A stretch of DNA of 64,000 nt from Arthrobacter sp. OVS8 (GTDB lineage Bacteria; Actinomycetota; Actinomycetes; Actinomycetales; Micrococcaceae), in contig CP116670.1 in assembly GCA_028370155.1 (NCBI GenBank), positions 1,984,001 through 2,048,000 on the forward strand. The letters run 5' to 3'. The stretch's first letter is position 1. Every line of letters starts with the position of its first letter. This document shows, piece after piece, positions 48,540 through 59,757 of the stretch. A program made the translations under genes and the position numbers. Below the pieces are notes generated by a model. The model was not told the origin of the DNA. It ran no database searches and saw only the letters and a program-made list of their open reading frames with translations.

Positions 48540-50448
48540 CTAACGCCCGGGAACGGCCTCTTCCGCCACGGCACTGGCCTCGGCGAACTGGGTCCGGTAA
48601 AGCTCCGCGTAGCGGCCCTCGGCGGCCAGCAGCTCGGTGTGCGTGCCGCGTTCCACGATCCGGCCGTCCTCCACCACCAGGATGGCGTCGGCGGCCCGGA
48701 TGGTCGACAGCCGGTGGGCAATCACGACGGCGGTGCGCCCCTCGAGCGCGGCGCCGAGCGCCTCCTGCACCGCGGCTTCATTGGTGGAGTCCAGGGCCGC
48801 GGTGGCCTCGTCCAGGATGACGACGCGCGGCTGGGCGATCAGCAGCCGGGCAATGGTGAGGCGCTGGCGTTCCCCACCCGAGAGGCGGTAGCCGCGCTCC
48901 CCACCACGGTGTTCAGTCCGTCCGGCAGGGAACGGATCATGTCTTCCAAGCGGGCCTGGCGCAGCACATCCCACATGAGCTCATCGCTGGCGTCCGGGCG
49001 GGCCAGGCGCAGGTTGGAGGCGATGCTCTCGTGGAACAGGTGCCCGTCCTGGGTCACCATACCGAGGGTGTGCCGCATGGAGTCGAAGGACAGGTCCCGG
49101 ACGTCCACACCGGTACCCGGGACGCTTCCGCCGAAGCGCACGGCGCCGGAATCGACGTCGTACAGGCGCGAGAGCAGCTGGGCGATGGTGGACTTGCCGG
49201 CGCCCGAGGAGCCCACGAGGGCGACGGTCTGGCCGGGTTCCACCCGGAAGCTGATGCCGTGCAGCACCTCCTCCCCGCCGCGGGTGTCGAGGGTGGACAC
49301 GTCCTCCAGCGAGGCGAGCGAGACCTTGTCCGCCGAGGGGTAGGAGAAGCGGACGTTGTCGAACTCCACGGACAGCGGCCCGGCCGGGGAGGACACGGCG
49401 TCGGGTTTTTGCTGGATGAGCGGTTTGAGGTCCAAGATCTCGAAGACCCGCTCGAAGCTAACCAGTGCGCTCATGATCTCCACCCGGGCGTTGGAGAGCG
49501 CGGTGAGCGGGGCGTAGAGGCGGGTGAGCAGCAGGGCCAGCACCACAACGTCGCCCGCGGCCAGCTGCCCCTGCAGCGCCAGGAAGCCGCCCAGTCCGTA
49601 GACCAGGGCGAGGGCCAGCGCCGAGACCAGGGTCAGGGCCGTCACGAAGGTGAACTGCAGCATGGCGGTGCGGACGCCGATGTCCCGCACGCGTCCGGCA
49701 CGCGCCGCGAATTCCCGGGATTCCTCGTCGGGGCGGCCGAAGAGCTTCACGAGGGTGGCGCCGGGGGCGGAAAAGCGCTCCGTCATCTGGGTGCCCATGG
49801 AGGCGTTGTGTTCCGCGGCCTCGCGGCGCAGATCGGCCAGCTTGGAACCCATCCGGCGGGCCGGGATCAGGAAGATCGGCAGCAGGATCATGGCGAGCAC
49901 GGTCACCAGCCAGGACTTGCCCAGCATGACCACCAGCGTCAGGGCGAGGGCCACCACGTTGCTGACGACGCCGGACAGGGTCCCGGCGAACGCCGACTGC
50001 GCACCGATCACGTCATTGTTCAGCCGGCTCACCAGCGCACCGGTGCGGGTGCGGGTGAAAAAGGCGATGGGCATCTTTTGCACGTGGTCGAAGACTTTGG
50101 TGCGGAGGTCCACAATCACGCCTTCGCCGATGGTGGAGGACAGCCAGCGGGTGACGAGTCCCAGCCCGGCCTCGGCGACCGCCACGATGGCGATCAGCAC
50201 GGCCAGCCAGACCACGACGTCGGTGGCCGCGCCGGCGATGATCGCATCCACCACCTGCCCGGCCAGGACCGGGGTGGCGACGGCCAGGACGGCCATCACG
50301 ATCGACAGCAGGACGAAGGCGATCAGCTTGCCCTTGTGCGGACGGGCGAAGCTGAATACCCGATTGAGTGTTTCCTTCGAGAACGGCTTCGAGCCGCTCG
50401 AGGCGCGGGTGATGTTGTAGAGGGAGCTCCAGGCGACCCGGTCCATGC

Positions 50449-50452
<4 letters not shown>
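48540..50452 (-). CDS. ABC exporter half-transporter (permease fused to ATPase)
   Basis: About 637 residues. The membrane domain (residues 40-320, six helices) includes the coupling segment [19 protein letters not shown]. The ATPase has Walker [17 protein letters not shown], a Q-loop [13 protein letters not shown], signature [17 protein letters not shown], Walker [13 protein letters not shown] and [10 protein letters not shown]. It would work as a dimer exporting drugs, lipids or peptides. One frameshift lies near 48900. It overlaps the ABC-F gene (ATGA), a link that favours a role in drug tolerance. Confidence 0.88.
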
Positions 50453-52117
<1,665 letters not shown>

Positions 52118-52129
52118 TAGTCCATCCTC

Positions 52130-52252
52130 TCACCGCGGCCCAAAACAGCCCGCCTGGAGCGCGCTCCAGGCGGCCAATCGCCGCCGGGCATGAAAGAACC
52201 CGCTGGTCCGGACTTGGGGGTGTACGGACCAGCGGGTTCGAGCATCTAGCAT
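52130..52252 (-). CDS. Candidate leader peptide (uORF) of the ABC-F gene
   Basis: A 40-codon frame starting MLDARTRWSVHPQVRTSGFF. A GGAGGAG site lies about 11 bases before its ATG, and it ends in TGA only 12 bases before the ABC-F ATG. It is rich in Arg and aromatic residues. It runs through the attenuator hairpin at 52196-52239 and through a perfect 22-bp palindrome at 52151-52172. Ribosome stalling here could change which hairpin forms. No homology search was possible. Confidence 0.55.
   Translation of the reverse strand: MLDARTRWSVHPQVRTSGFFHARRRLAAWSALQAGCFGPR
52193..52239 (-). promoter_or_regulatory. Attenuator-like terminator in the ABC-F leader
   Basis: On the minus strand, a perfect 15-bp stem, GAACCCGCTGGTCCG / CGGACCAGCGGGTTC, with a 14-base loop is followed at once by TTTC, inside the leader frame and upstream of the ABC-F gene. 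A terminator in this sense-strand place fits transcription attenuation. Confidence 0.65.
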
Positions 52253-52345
52253 AGTTGAATCAGCTCCTCCCGTAAAATCAATGCAGTCACTGCTCCACCG
52301 AACGTCAGAAGCACCCCTTACATTCGACTCCGCAGGAAGCCATAG

Positions 52346-53088
52346 ATGCCACTACCCGCCAAGGCGTTTCAACTCTGGCTCCATGGCGTTGCTCCGACGG
52401 CGAGCACGGCCGATATCTGCAGGATCTCCGGGATCAAGCGCACCACCCTCGCCCAGCAGCTGGTCCGGGGAAGGTCGCGGAATCCACGCTGGTCAGCATC
52501 AGCCGCGCCCTGAAACGCAGCCCCTTGGACGACCTCGCCTCCTTTGACAGCTTTGCGGGCCTTGCGGAGCAGCCGCAGCCGCCCACTCCTGCCGAACTCG
52601 TGAGCCAGATTGCCACCATGGACCTGCTCCGCGCGGTCATTTCCCGCTCCTCCCCGGCGTATGGCGGTTTCGGGGACCACGGCAGCTCCCTGACTCCCCG
52701 CTCAGCGCCGCCCCGCACGCCACCTCAGTCCGCAACTGGGTGGACGCGATCGACGACGGCGAATTGCGGCACCGGGTATCGGCCGCCACCGGAGTCGCCC
52801 CCAGAATTATTCGGCGCAGTTGACCGCCAACCGGCTCTCACCGGAGTTGGCGGTCGCGACCTCCCGGGCGGCTGGCGTAGGCTTCACGGGCGGGCTGGTC
52901 GCTACCGGCCTCTTAACAGAGGCCGAGGCCGGCTGGACCCCGCCGCCAAGCAGGCCGCCCTGGACGCCCTCTCCGATGGAGAACTCACGGCCCTGGCCGG
53001 CGAGCGCCTGCAGTCCCTTGGCAGGACCCTGCGCCGCCAAGAGCAGGAACACGAACAGACAAAGAAGATTTGGGAGAACCTCGGATGA
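52346..53088 (+). CDS. Helix-turn-helix protein preceding three membrane paralogues
   Basis: About 248 residues after correction. AFQLWLHGVAPTASTADICR and ISGIKRTTLAQQLVRGKVAE form an HTH of XRE-like character (second helix contacting DNA), then STLVSISRALKRSPLDDLAS. The C-terminal half is helical (AAKQAALDALSDGELTALAG, then LRRQEQEHEQTKKIWENLG). Four frameshifts (near 52470, 52700, 52805 and 52935) are needed, unusually many for its size, so decay is possible. The TGA overlaps the ATG of the first membrane paralogue. Confidence 0.6.
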
Positions 53089-53804
53089 TCGCGATCCTGC
53101 AGTGGAGCACGTTGGCGGTCTGCGCCATCGTGGCGATTGCGCGGGTGCCCAGCGCGCTCCGGGGTGAGAACCGGTCGATCTTCGGCATCTTCGCACTGTC
53201 AACGCTTGCGATCATGCTGAGCATTAACGTCATCTACCTGCCAGTGGATGCGTGGCTGGGGTCTGAGAACTACGCGAATCTCATCCTCCGCTTCCTCATT
53301 TACGGTGTGGTTCTTCTGTCCGGATACAGGATCGCCAAGGGCTTCGACGCGCAGCGCACCATCCGGCTCATTGTCGGTCCGGTTGGCCTCACAGTGCTTG
53401 CCCTCGTTGTGGTTGGCACCGTGGTCCCGTTCTTCCTCGCCGATACGACCGGAAGCTCCACAGGATTGGGGACTCTGGCGGACCAAAGTGCCAGCAACGT
53501 TGATCTCATTAGGGTTTACACAGCGTCCGGAAGGTTCTACCCGTCCTTTGTGGCCGCATGCCTGCTGCCGGCCACCATCAGGACCATGAGAAGCGGGCTG
53601 CCACGTCTTCCGCGGAGCGGGGCCGCGGTCCTCGCTGTAGGAGCCAGCGCCATGATCCTCTTGTCATTCAGTGACCTGTTGCCGCGCCATCTCGCCTATC
53701 TGCAATACTTCATCAGCTCCACCGCCATACTCGGCCTCGTCGTGGGGCTCACGCTCATGTGGCTCAGCCGGGTGCTCGCGGCGAAACGCCTCGTCCGGAG
53801 GTAG
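53085..53804 (+). CDS. Seven-helix membrane protein, paralogue 1 (MAB_1171c/DUF6545 N-domain-like)
   Basis: 239 residues, uninterrupted. It opens MIAILQWSTLAVCAIVAIAR then VPSALRGENRSIFGIF. The helix-2/3 loop contains DAWLGSENYANLILRF. About seven helices follow with a short C-terminal basic tail. The (D)xxLGxxNxAxLxxR pattern and helix count resemble the membrane half of MAB_1171c-type proteins, which often sit beside HTH regulators. It is translationally coupled to the HTH gene. Confidence 0.65.
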   Translation: MIAILQWSTLAVCAIVAIARVPSALRGENRSIFGIFALSTLAIMLSINVIYLPVDAWLGSENYANLILRFLIYGVVLLSGYRIAKGFDAQRTIRLIVGPVGLTVLALVVVGTVVPFFLADTTGSSTGLGTLADQSASNVDLIRVYTASGRFYPSFVAACLLPATIRTMRSGLPRLPRSGAAVLAVGASAMILLSFSDLLPRHLAYLQYFISSTAILGLVVGLTLMWLSRVLAAKRLVRR

Positions 53805-53883
53805 CCCACCAATTCCGGTGTCACCGCCGCTGGCGTCGGCGGCCTGCAGCAGAAAACACAAGACACATCTAGGAGAAGTTCAC

Positions 53884-54618
53884 ATGATCGCGATCCTGCA
53901 GTGGACCACGTTGGCGGCCTGCGCCCTCGCCGCGGTCGCGCGGGTGCCCAGTGCGCTCCGGGGTGAGAACCGGTCCTTGTTCTTTATGTACTTGTTCCTC
54001 ACGGTGGCTATTCTCTTGAGCATCGAGGCGCCCTACGTGGCCATTGACCAGGCCCTGGGCGGCCTGAACCTGGCCAACGTGATTCTTCGCTTCATCATCT
54101 TCGGCGCCATCTTCGCCCTCGGGCTCAGGATCGCCCGGGGCTTCGGCGCCGATGACGCGCTTCGCCTGCTCACGGGCCCGGTCGGGATCGCCGTCGCGGC
54201 GGTGGCATCGGTGGCAGTGGTGGTGGCTTTCCTGATGATGGACACCTCGGGTTCGTCCGCGGGACTGGTCGAGATCCATGCCAAAGACGCCCGCAATGCC
54301 GTGCTTGTGGAGTACTACGGTGCCGCCGGCCGCCTCTATCCCACGTACGTCATGCTTGCCCTCCTGCCGGCCATGCTGCGGACGGTCGGCAGCAGCCTCC
54401 CCGGCCTCGTGCGCGTGGGCGCGGCGCTGCTGGCCGTCGGTTCCGTGGCCATTACGCTGAGCCTCCTGTTCCCGGTGATCCCCGCGTCGCTGGCATACCT
54501 CCGGTTCGTTATCAACTACACCGCGATTCTTTGCATCATCGTGGGGCTGGCCACGATCTGGTTGTCGAAGGCACTGGCTCTGCGGACGCGGGAGATGGAG
54601 ACTGACGTCACCGGATAG
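53884..54618 (+). CDS. Seven-helix membrane protein, paralogue 2
   Basis: 244 residues, uninterrupted. The first 30 residues are almost identical to paralogue 1 (MIAILQWTTLAACALAAVAR, VPSALRGENRSLF). IDQALGGLNLANVILRFIIF gives the conserved loop, and the extracellular part SGSSAGLVEI...YYGAAGRLYPTYV parallels paralogue 1. TAGGAGAAG lies just upstream of the ATG. It clearly arose by tandem duplication. It lacks the soluble C-terminal half seen in full-length MAB_1171c relatives. Confidence 0.7.
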   Translation: MIAILQWTTLAACALAAVARVPSALRGENRSLFFMYLFLTVAILLSIEAPYVAIDQALGGLNLANVILRFIIFGAIFALGLRIARGFGADDALRLLTGPVGIAVAAVASVAVVVAFLMMDTSGSSAGLVEIHAKDARNAVLVEYYGAAGRLYPTYVMLALLPAMLRTVGSSLPGLVRVGAALLAVGSVAITLSLLFPVIPASLAYLRFVINYTAILCIIVGLATIWLSKALALRTREMETDVTG

Positions 54619-54662
54619 TCGTTGTGTGTTGAGCCTCCAAGCGATTTGGGAGATCCCTGCTG

Positions 54663-55403
54663 ATGGCAACCCTTGAGTGGGCGACCCTGGCGGCGTGCTG
54701 CGCAGCGCTTCTGCTGCGTGTGCCGGATGCCGTGAAGGGCCGGAACAGAACCATTTTCGGCATCCTCCTGCTGGCGACCTTGTGCAGCATGCTGGCCGTC
54801 TCCGAACTCTACGAGGCGATCGACGGCGTGCTGGGCGGGCGGCACGTGACGAGCCTGATCCTGCGCTATCTGGTCTTTGCAACTGTCCTGCTGGTCGGCC
54901 TCCGCGTCACGCGGGGACTCGCCGCCACGCGCGGATACTCACTTATTGCAGGATGGCCCGGGCGCTTGGCACTGGCGCTTTGCTGCCTGGCGGTGACCCG
55001 TGACATTCCTCCTGATGGACACAACCGGTGTGCCGGCAGGTCTACAGACGCTGTCCGATGCCGGCGAAGGGAATGCCGCCCTGGCCCCTACTACACCGCC
55101 GCCGGCCGCAGCTATCCTGCGTTCGTCTCGCTTGCCCTGGTGCCTCCGCTGCTGGTCGCCGTCAGGAGCCGGCAGCCGCGCTTGGTCCGGGCCGGAGCGC
55201 TTTTGGTCCTTCTGGGCGCCGTGTTCGCGATCATGAGTTTTCCGGTGTCCCTGGCTCCGGCCAGCTGGGCTGGCGGGCTCCGATTTGTCAACTATGCAGC
55301 GGTCTTGGGCTATGTGGGAGGCCTCGTCGTGTTCTGGTTCTCCGGGCTGATCGCGAACACATCAGGTAACGCTAAGGCAACATTCAGCCGGAACGACCAT
55401 TAG
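54663..55403 (+). CDS. Seven-helix membrane protein, paralogue 3
   Basis: About 246 residues. MATLEWATLAACCAALLLRV and PDAVKGRNRTIFGILLLATL open it, IDGVLGGRHVTSLILRYLVF gives the loop, and YYTAAGRSYPAFVSLALVPP the conserved outer segment. Two frame changes near 54995 and 55085 compensate each other. It is the most diverged of the three copies. Nothing follows for 260 bases, so the operon ends here. Confidence 0.65.
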   Translation: MATLEWATLAACCAALLLRVPDAVKGRNRTIFGILLLATLCSMLAVSELYEAIDGVLGGRHVTSLILRYLVFATVLLVGLRVTRGLAATRGYSLIAGWPGRLALALCCLAVTRDIPPDGHNRCAGRSTDAVRCRRRECRPGPYYTAAGRSYPAFVSLALVPPLLVAVRSRQPRLVRAGALLVLLGAVFAIMSFPVSLAPASWAGGLRFVNYAAVLGYVGGLVVFWFSGLIANTSGNAKATFSRNDH

Positions 55404-55520
55404 GCATTCACAAAATCATTAGACCGTGAGAGAATCATGAATGTGTGAAAGCGGCATTCGCTTCGTGAACGGGGACAATCCGTGCGGAGCCGAGGCAGCC
55501 GCCCAAGCGCCATTGGGGAT

Positions 55521-55554
55521 GAGTGGTAGCGGTCCAGCTGGACCGCTCCCACTC
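55521..55554. promoter_or_regulatory. Long palindrome after the membrane-protein operon
   Basis: A perfect 20-bp core, AGCGGTCCAG / CTGGACCGCT (55528-55547), is extended by GAGTGGT / CCCACTC with one mismatch. The region 55404-55663 contains nothing else recognisable. It may terminate one or both convergent operons, or bind a dimeric regulator. Confidence 0.5.
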
Positions 55555-55663
55555 AGCCTGTTTAACGGCCCGTTTCCGGCCAGCCGCCCGAGGCCAACGC
55601 TCAGTGTCGGCGTCCTTGCCCAGAGATTCTGACTCACGCATTCTGGCCCAGCGCTCCCGCGCC

Positions 55664-58600
55664 TCAGCGCACAAACCGCAACGTCACCAGCTGGAAGGGC
55701 CGGAGCGCCAGCTCCGCCGCATCCCCCGCGGGGTCACTCCCGGTGCGGCCGCTGGCCGCTCCAGCAGGTCGACAGTACGGACGCCGCTGGCGTCGAAGTT
55801 GGCCACCACGACCCCTGCGGACCGCTCCCCAGCGATTCGTACACCCGCACGATCACGTCGCCCGAGCCGTCCTCGGCCAGCTTCACGGCTTCAACAACCA
55901 GTGCCGGGTTGGAGACGGTCACGAGCGGAAGCGCGCCATGGGCGCCCTTGACCACCCGCGGCGCCAGGTTCGTGCGGTAGCCCTCCTGCACGGCGTCGGC
56001 GATGCTGGCGCCCGGCCGGATCGTGACGTTCAATTCGTGCCGGCCGCGGTCCGCGCCGGGGTCCGGGAATTTGGGCGAACGCAGCAGCGACAGGCGCACG
56101 GTGGTGGTGGTCCCGCCGTCGTCCTCCCGGATGTTGCGGGTGACGTCATGGCCGTAGGTCGACGAGTTGGAGATGGCCACCCCGTAGCCAGGCTCGGCGA
56201 CGTGGATCCACCGGTGGGCGCAGATCTCGAACTTCGCAGCCTCCCAGGACGTGTTGAGGTGCGTCGGGCGGAAGACATGGCCGAACTGGGTCTCCGCGGC
56301 CGAGCGGTCCGCCCGGACGTCGAGGGCGAACCCCAGCTTCAGCAGCTTTTCGCTTTCCTGCCAGTCCACGGCCGTCGAAATCGTCAACGACTCCGCTCCC
56401 GGCCCCAGCGTGATCCGCTGCGTCACGGCAGAGGTGCCGCCAGGCGTTCCACCACGACGACGGCGTCCCGGCCAGTGTGTTCCACCGCCAGCGAGCGGAC
56501 GCTGGTCAGCGCCACCACGTTACGGCGGTAGAAGGCGTCGATGTCCCAGGCATCCCATTCGTTGGGGGTGTCCCGGTGCAGCTCCAGCAGGTTCCCGAAC
56601 TGCCCGGGGGCGATCGCGTCGCGCCCGCTCGCGTGGTCGATCAGGGACACGAGCAGGCCGTCGGCGTTGATGACGGCCCGGATGACCCCGTTGTCCAGGA
56701 TGTGGCCGCCGGCCGCGTCAGTGACCACCACCGGCTCTCCGGCGGGGACCGGCTCGGCCGCGGCGAGCGCGGCCACACCGTGGCGCCCGTGCGGAGCGGC
56801 GTTGAGCAGGAAGTTCGAGTCCCCGGAGCCCAGCAGTGCCCGGGCGGCGTCGGCGATGATCGCCTCCAGCTGCTTCCCGACGGCGGCGTAGTTCCGCTCG
56901 GCGTCCTGGTGCACCCAGGCAATGGAGCTGCCGGGGAGGATGTCGTGGAACTGCTGCAGCAGCACCAACCGCCAGAGGCGCTTGAGCTCCGCGGCCGGAT
57001 AGCTGTACCCGGCTCGCACGGCGGCGGTGGCGCACCACAGTTCGGCTTCGCGCAGCAGGTGCTCGCTGCGCCGGTTGCCCAGTTTCGTCTTGGCTTGGCT
57101 CGTGTAGGTGCCGCGGTGCAGCTCGAGGTACAACTCGCCGACCCAGACGGGCAGTGTTTCGTATTCGGCCTGGGCCCGGGTGAAGAAGCTGGCGGCCGAG
57201 CCGAGTTCCACCGTTGGCGATCCCTCCAGGTCCGCGGTGCGGCGCGCGGCCGCCAGCATCTCGCGGGTGGGGCCGCCGCCGCCGTCGCCGTATCCGAACG
57301 GGACCAGCGAGGTGGTGCCGCGGCCGTGGTCCCGGTAGTTGCGCTCGGCGTGGGCGAGTTCCCGCCCGCTGAGTTCCGAGTTGTAGCTGTCCACCGGGGA
57401 AGTGGGTGAAGAGCCGGGTGCCGTCGATTCCCTCCCAGTTGAAGGTGTGGTGCGGCATCCGGTTGACCTGGTTCCAGGAGATTTTTGGGTCAGGAACCAC
57501 TTGCTGCCGGCGGCCTTGACGATTTGCGGCATGGCGGCCGAATAGCCGAAGGTGTCGGGAAGCCATGCCTCCTCGCATTCCACCCCGAATTCGGCCAGGA
57601 AAAAGCTCTTTCCTCCAGGAACTGGCGGGCCATGGCCTCGCCGCCTGGCATGTTGGTATCGGATTCGACCCACATGCCGCCGACGGGGATGAACTGGCCG
57701 GTCTTGACCTTCTCCCGGATCCGCCCGAAAAGCTCCGGATACAGCTCCTTGATCCAGGCCAGCTGCTGGGCCGAGGAGCAGGAAAACACGAACCCGGGAT
57801 CCTCGTCCATCAGCGCCACCACGTTGGAGAAGGTGCGGGCGCATTTGCGGATGGTTTCCCGGACGGGCCAGAGCCAGGCGGAGTCGATATGCGCATGCCC
57901 GGTGGCGGTCAGGTGGTGCGCTGACGCGTAGGCCGGCCGGGCCAGGACACCGGCGAGGGCCTCCGCCCTGCGGCGGCCGTGCCCGGGACGTCATCCGGGT
58001 CCATGACGTCCAGCATCCGTTCGAGGGCACGGAGGATTTCATGACGGCGGGGCAGCTCCATCGGCAGTTCGTGCATGAGGCCGCTGAGGGTCCACACGTC
58101 CTGCTGCAGCTCCCAGACCGTCTGGTGGAGTTCGGCGATGACGATCCGGCCCAGCCGGTACTTCGGTTCATCGCCGGAGGTCGCTTTGTCCCCGTAGGGG
58201 GTGGCCGCGAAGGTCCACCCTTGCGACAGGTCGGGGTTGGCGGCCGCCTCGACGTAGAAATCGACGGCCATCCCGCTGCCCAGGAGCTTCAGCGGAACGT
58301 ACTGGTTCCGCGGCGAGATGGCTTTGATGATGGTTCCGTCCGGGCGCCAGGCGATGCCTTCGCATTGGAAGCCTGGCAAGTCACTGCTGAAACCCAGGTC
58401 CACGATGATTTCCACGGAGGTGTCCGCCGCCGTGCCCCAGCCGTCCGGAACCTGCCCCTCGAGGCGCAGCCATTTGGTGCTCCACGGCCGCCCCAGGCCG
58501 CTCCGTGCTCCTGGGGTGTGAACTGCTGCCGGAGGGCCTCCAGGACAGGGACGGGCTCATCCGGGACATCCCAGCTGCTCAGGGTCAGCGGAACGCTGCG

Positions 58601-58678
58601 GGGATAGACCGCGGGGGCGAGGCGTTCGCGAACAAAGCGGTCGAGCCGGACTTCCGTGAGGCGACGGTCGTCGTGCAA
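55664..58678 (-). CDS. Alpha-mannosidase, glycoside hydrolase family 38
   Basis: About 1,005 residues. [19 protein letters not shown] holds the first zinc ligands. [20 protein letters not shown] carries the catalytic nucleophile Asp. [19 protein letters not shown] and [20 protein letters not shown] hold the final His ligand region. Beta-sandwich domains follow ([20 protein letters not shown], then [20 protein letters not shown]). It cleaves alpha-mannosides in the cytoplasm. At least seven frameshifts (near 58490, 57970, 57610, 57480, 57395, 56430, 55825 and 55745) were needed. TTG at 58678 with AGAGGAT upstream is the likely start, and the frame ends [13 protein letters not shown]. Confidence 0.82.
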
Positions 58679-58717
58679 TGTGATCCTCTTAGCGCTGCGT
58701 GGATGACGCTGAAATGC

Positions 58718-58732
58718 ATCCAATCGATGGAT
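58718..58732. promoter_or_regulatory. Small palindrome upstream of the mannosidase
   Basis: ATCCA-ATCGA-TGGAT lies 40 bases before the mannosidase start and may be an operator. Between it and fdhD are three direct copies of CCAAGGAGC at a 15-base period (58760, 58775, 58790). Confidence 0.4.
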
Positions 58733-58810
58733 ATAACTTACGTTGCCGCGGGCCGCAAGCCAAGGAGCTGTGAGCCAAGGAGCCCCACGCCAAGGAGCCG
58801 AGAGCGGAGC

Positions 58811-59682
58811 TCACCCGGTGACGGGTGCGGCCACGGCCACCCGGTGGGCGCCCGCGTAAACGTTCAGTGAGGTGCCGCGGCTGAACCCGGCCAGCGTCAT
58901 CCCGCTCGCCTCGGCAAGTTCGACGGCCAGGCTGGAGGGGCGCTGACCGCGGCCAGGACGGGAATGCCGGCCAGGGCGGCCTTCTGCACGAGTTCGAACG
59001 ACGCCCGCCCGGAGACCTGGAGCACGGTTCCGCGCAGCGGCAGCAGGCCCTCGCGGAGTGCCCATCCCACCACCTTGTCCACGGCATTGTGGCGTCCCAC
59101 GTCCTCGCGCAGGCACAGCAGTTCGGCCGGGCCGTCGCCGGCGATCCGGAACAGGCCGGCGGCGTGGACGCCGCCCGTGACGTCGAAAACCGCCTGGGCT
59201 TCCCGCAACCGGTCCGGGAGCGACGCGAGGGTGGCCACAGGTACTGTCAACGGGTCGGCCGCCGGGGTGAAATGGGAGGACTTGTGCACGGCCTCGATGG
59301 AATCCGTGCCGCAGATGCCGCACGAGCTGGACGTAAAGACGTTCCGCCCGGTGTTAGGGCGGACGACGTCGGGCCTCAACTGGGCTTCCACCACGTTGAA
59401 GGTCTGGACGCCGTCCTCGTCTTCCCCGGCGCAGAACCGCAGGGTGACGAGCTGGTCGGGACTCCAGATGACACCCTCGGATACGAGGAAGCCCGCCACG
59501 AGGTCAAAGTCGTTGCCCGGGGTCCGCATGGTCACGGAAAAGGACAGGTTGCCGATCCGGATTTCCAGCGGCTCCTCCACGGCGAGCACGTCCTCCCGGT
59601 GGCGGACCGGGAATTCGAGAGCCTGCGGCGATCCGTCCAGGACATATTTGTGCACCTTGCGGCGCTGCGTGACGCGGCCCAT
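58811..59682 (-). CDS. fdhD: Formate dehydrogenase accessory sulfurtransferase
   Basis: About 290 residues. SSSCGICGTDSIEAVHK contains the two catalytic Cys of FdhD. LCLREDVGRHNAVDKVVGWA, SGRASFELVQKAALAG and the C-terminal SLAVELAEASGMTLAGFSRG match the family. It passes sulfur from IscS to the molybdenum cofactor of formate dehydrogenase. One frameshift lies near 58940. It is followed upstream in the operon by moeA and mobA; no formate dehydrogenase gene is in the window. Confidence 0.92.
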
Positions 59683-59757
59683 CAGGCACTCCTAACCAAC
59701 ATATTTCCATCATGGCAAGCGCCGGGCCGGGTGGCCAGCGCACGTTCAAGAACGGGG

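Noticed and set aside
52346..53088. Treating the helix-turn-helix gene as a definite pseudogene
   Set aside because: Four frame changes are many, but each side reads as sensible protein and comparable shifts occur in essential genes here, so error is at least as likely as decay.
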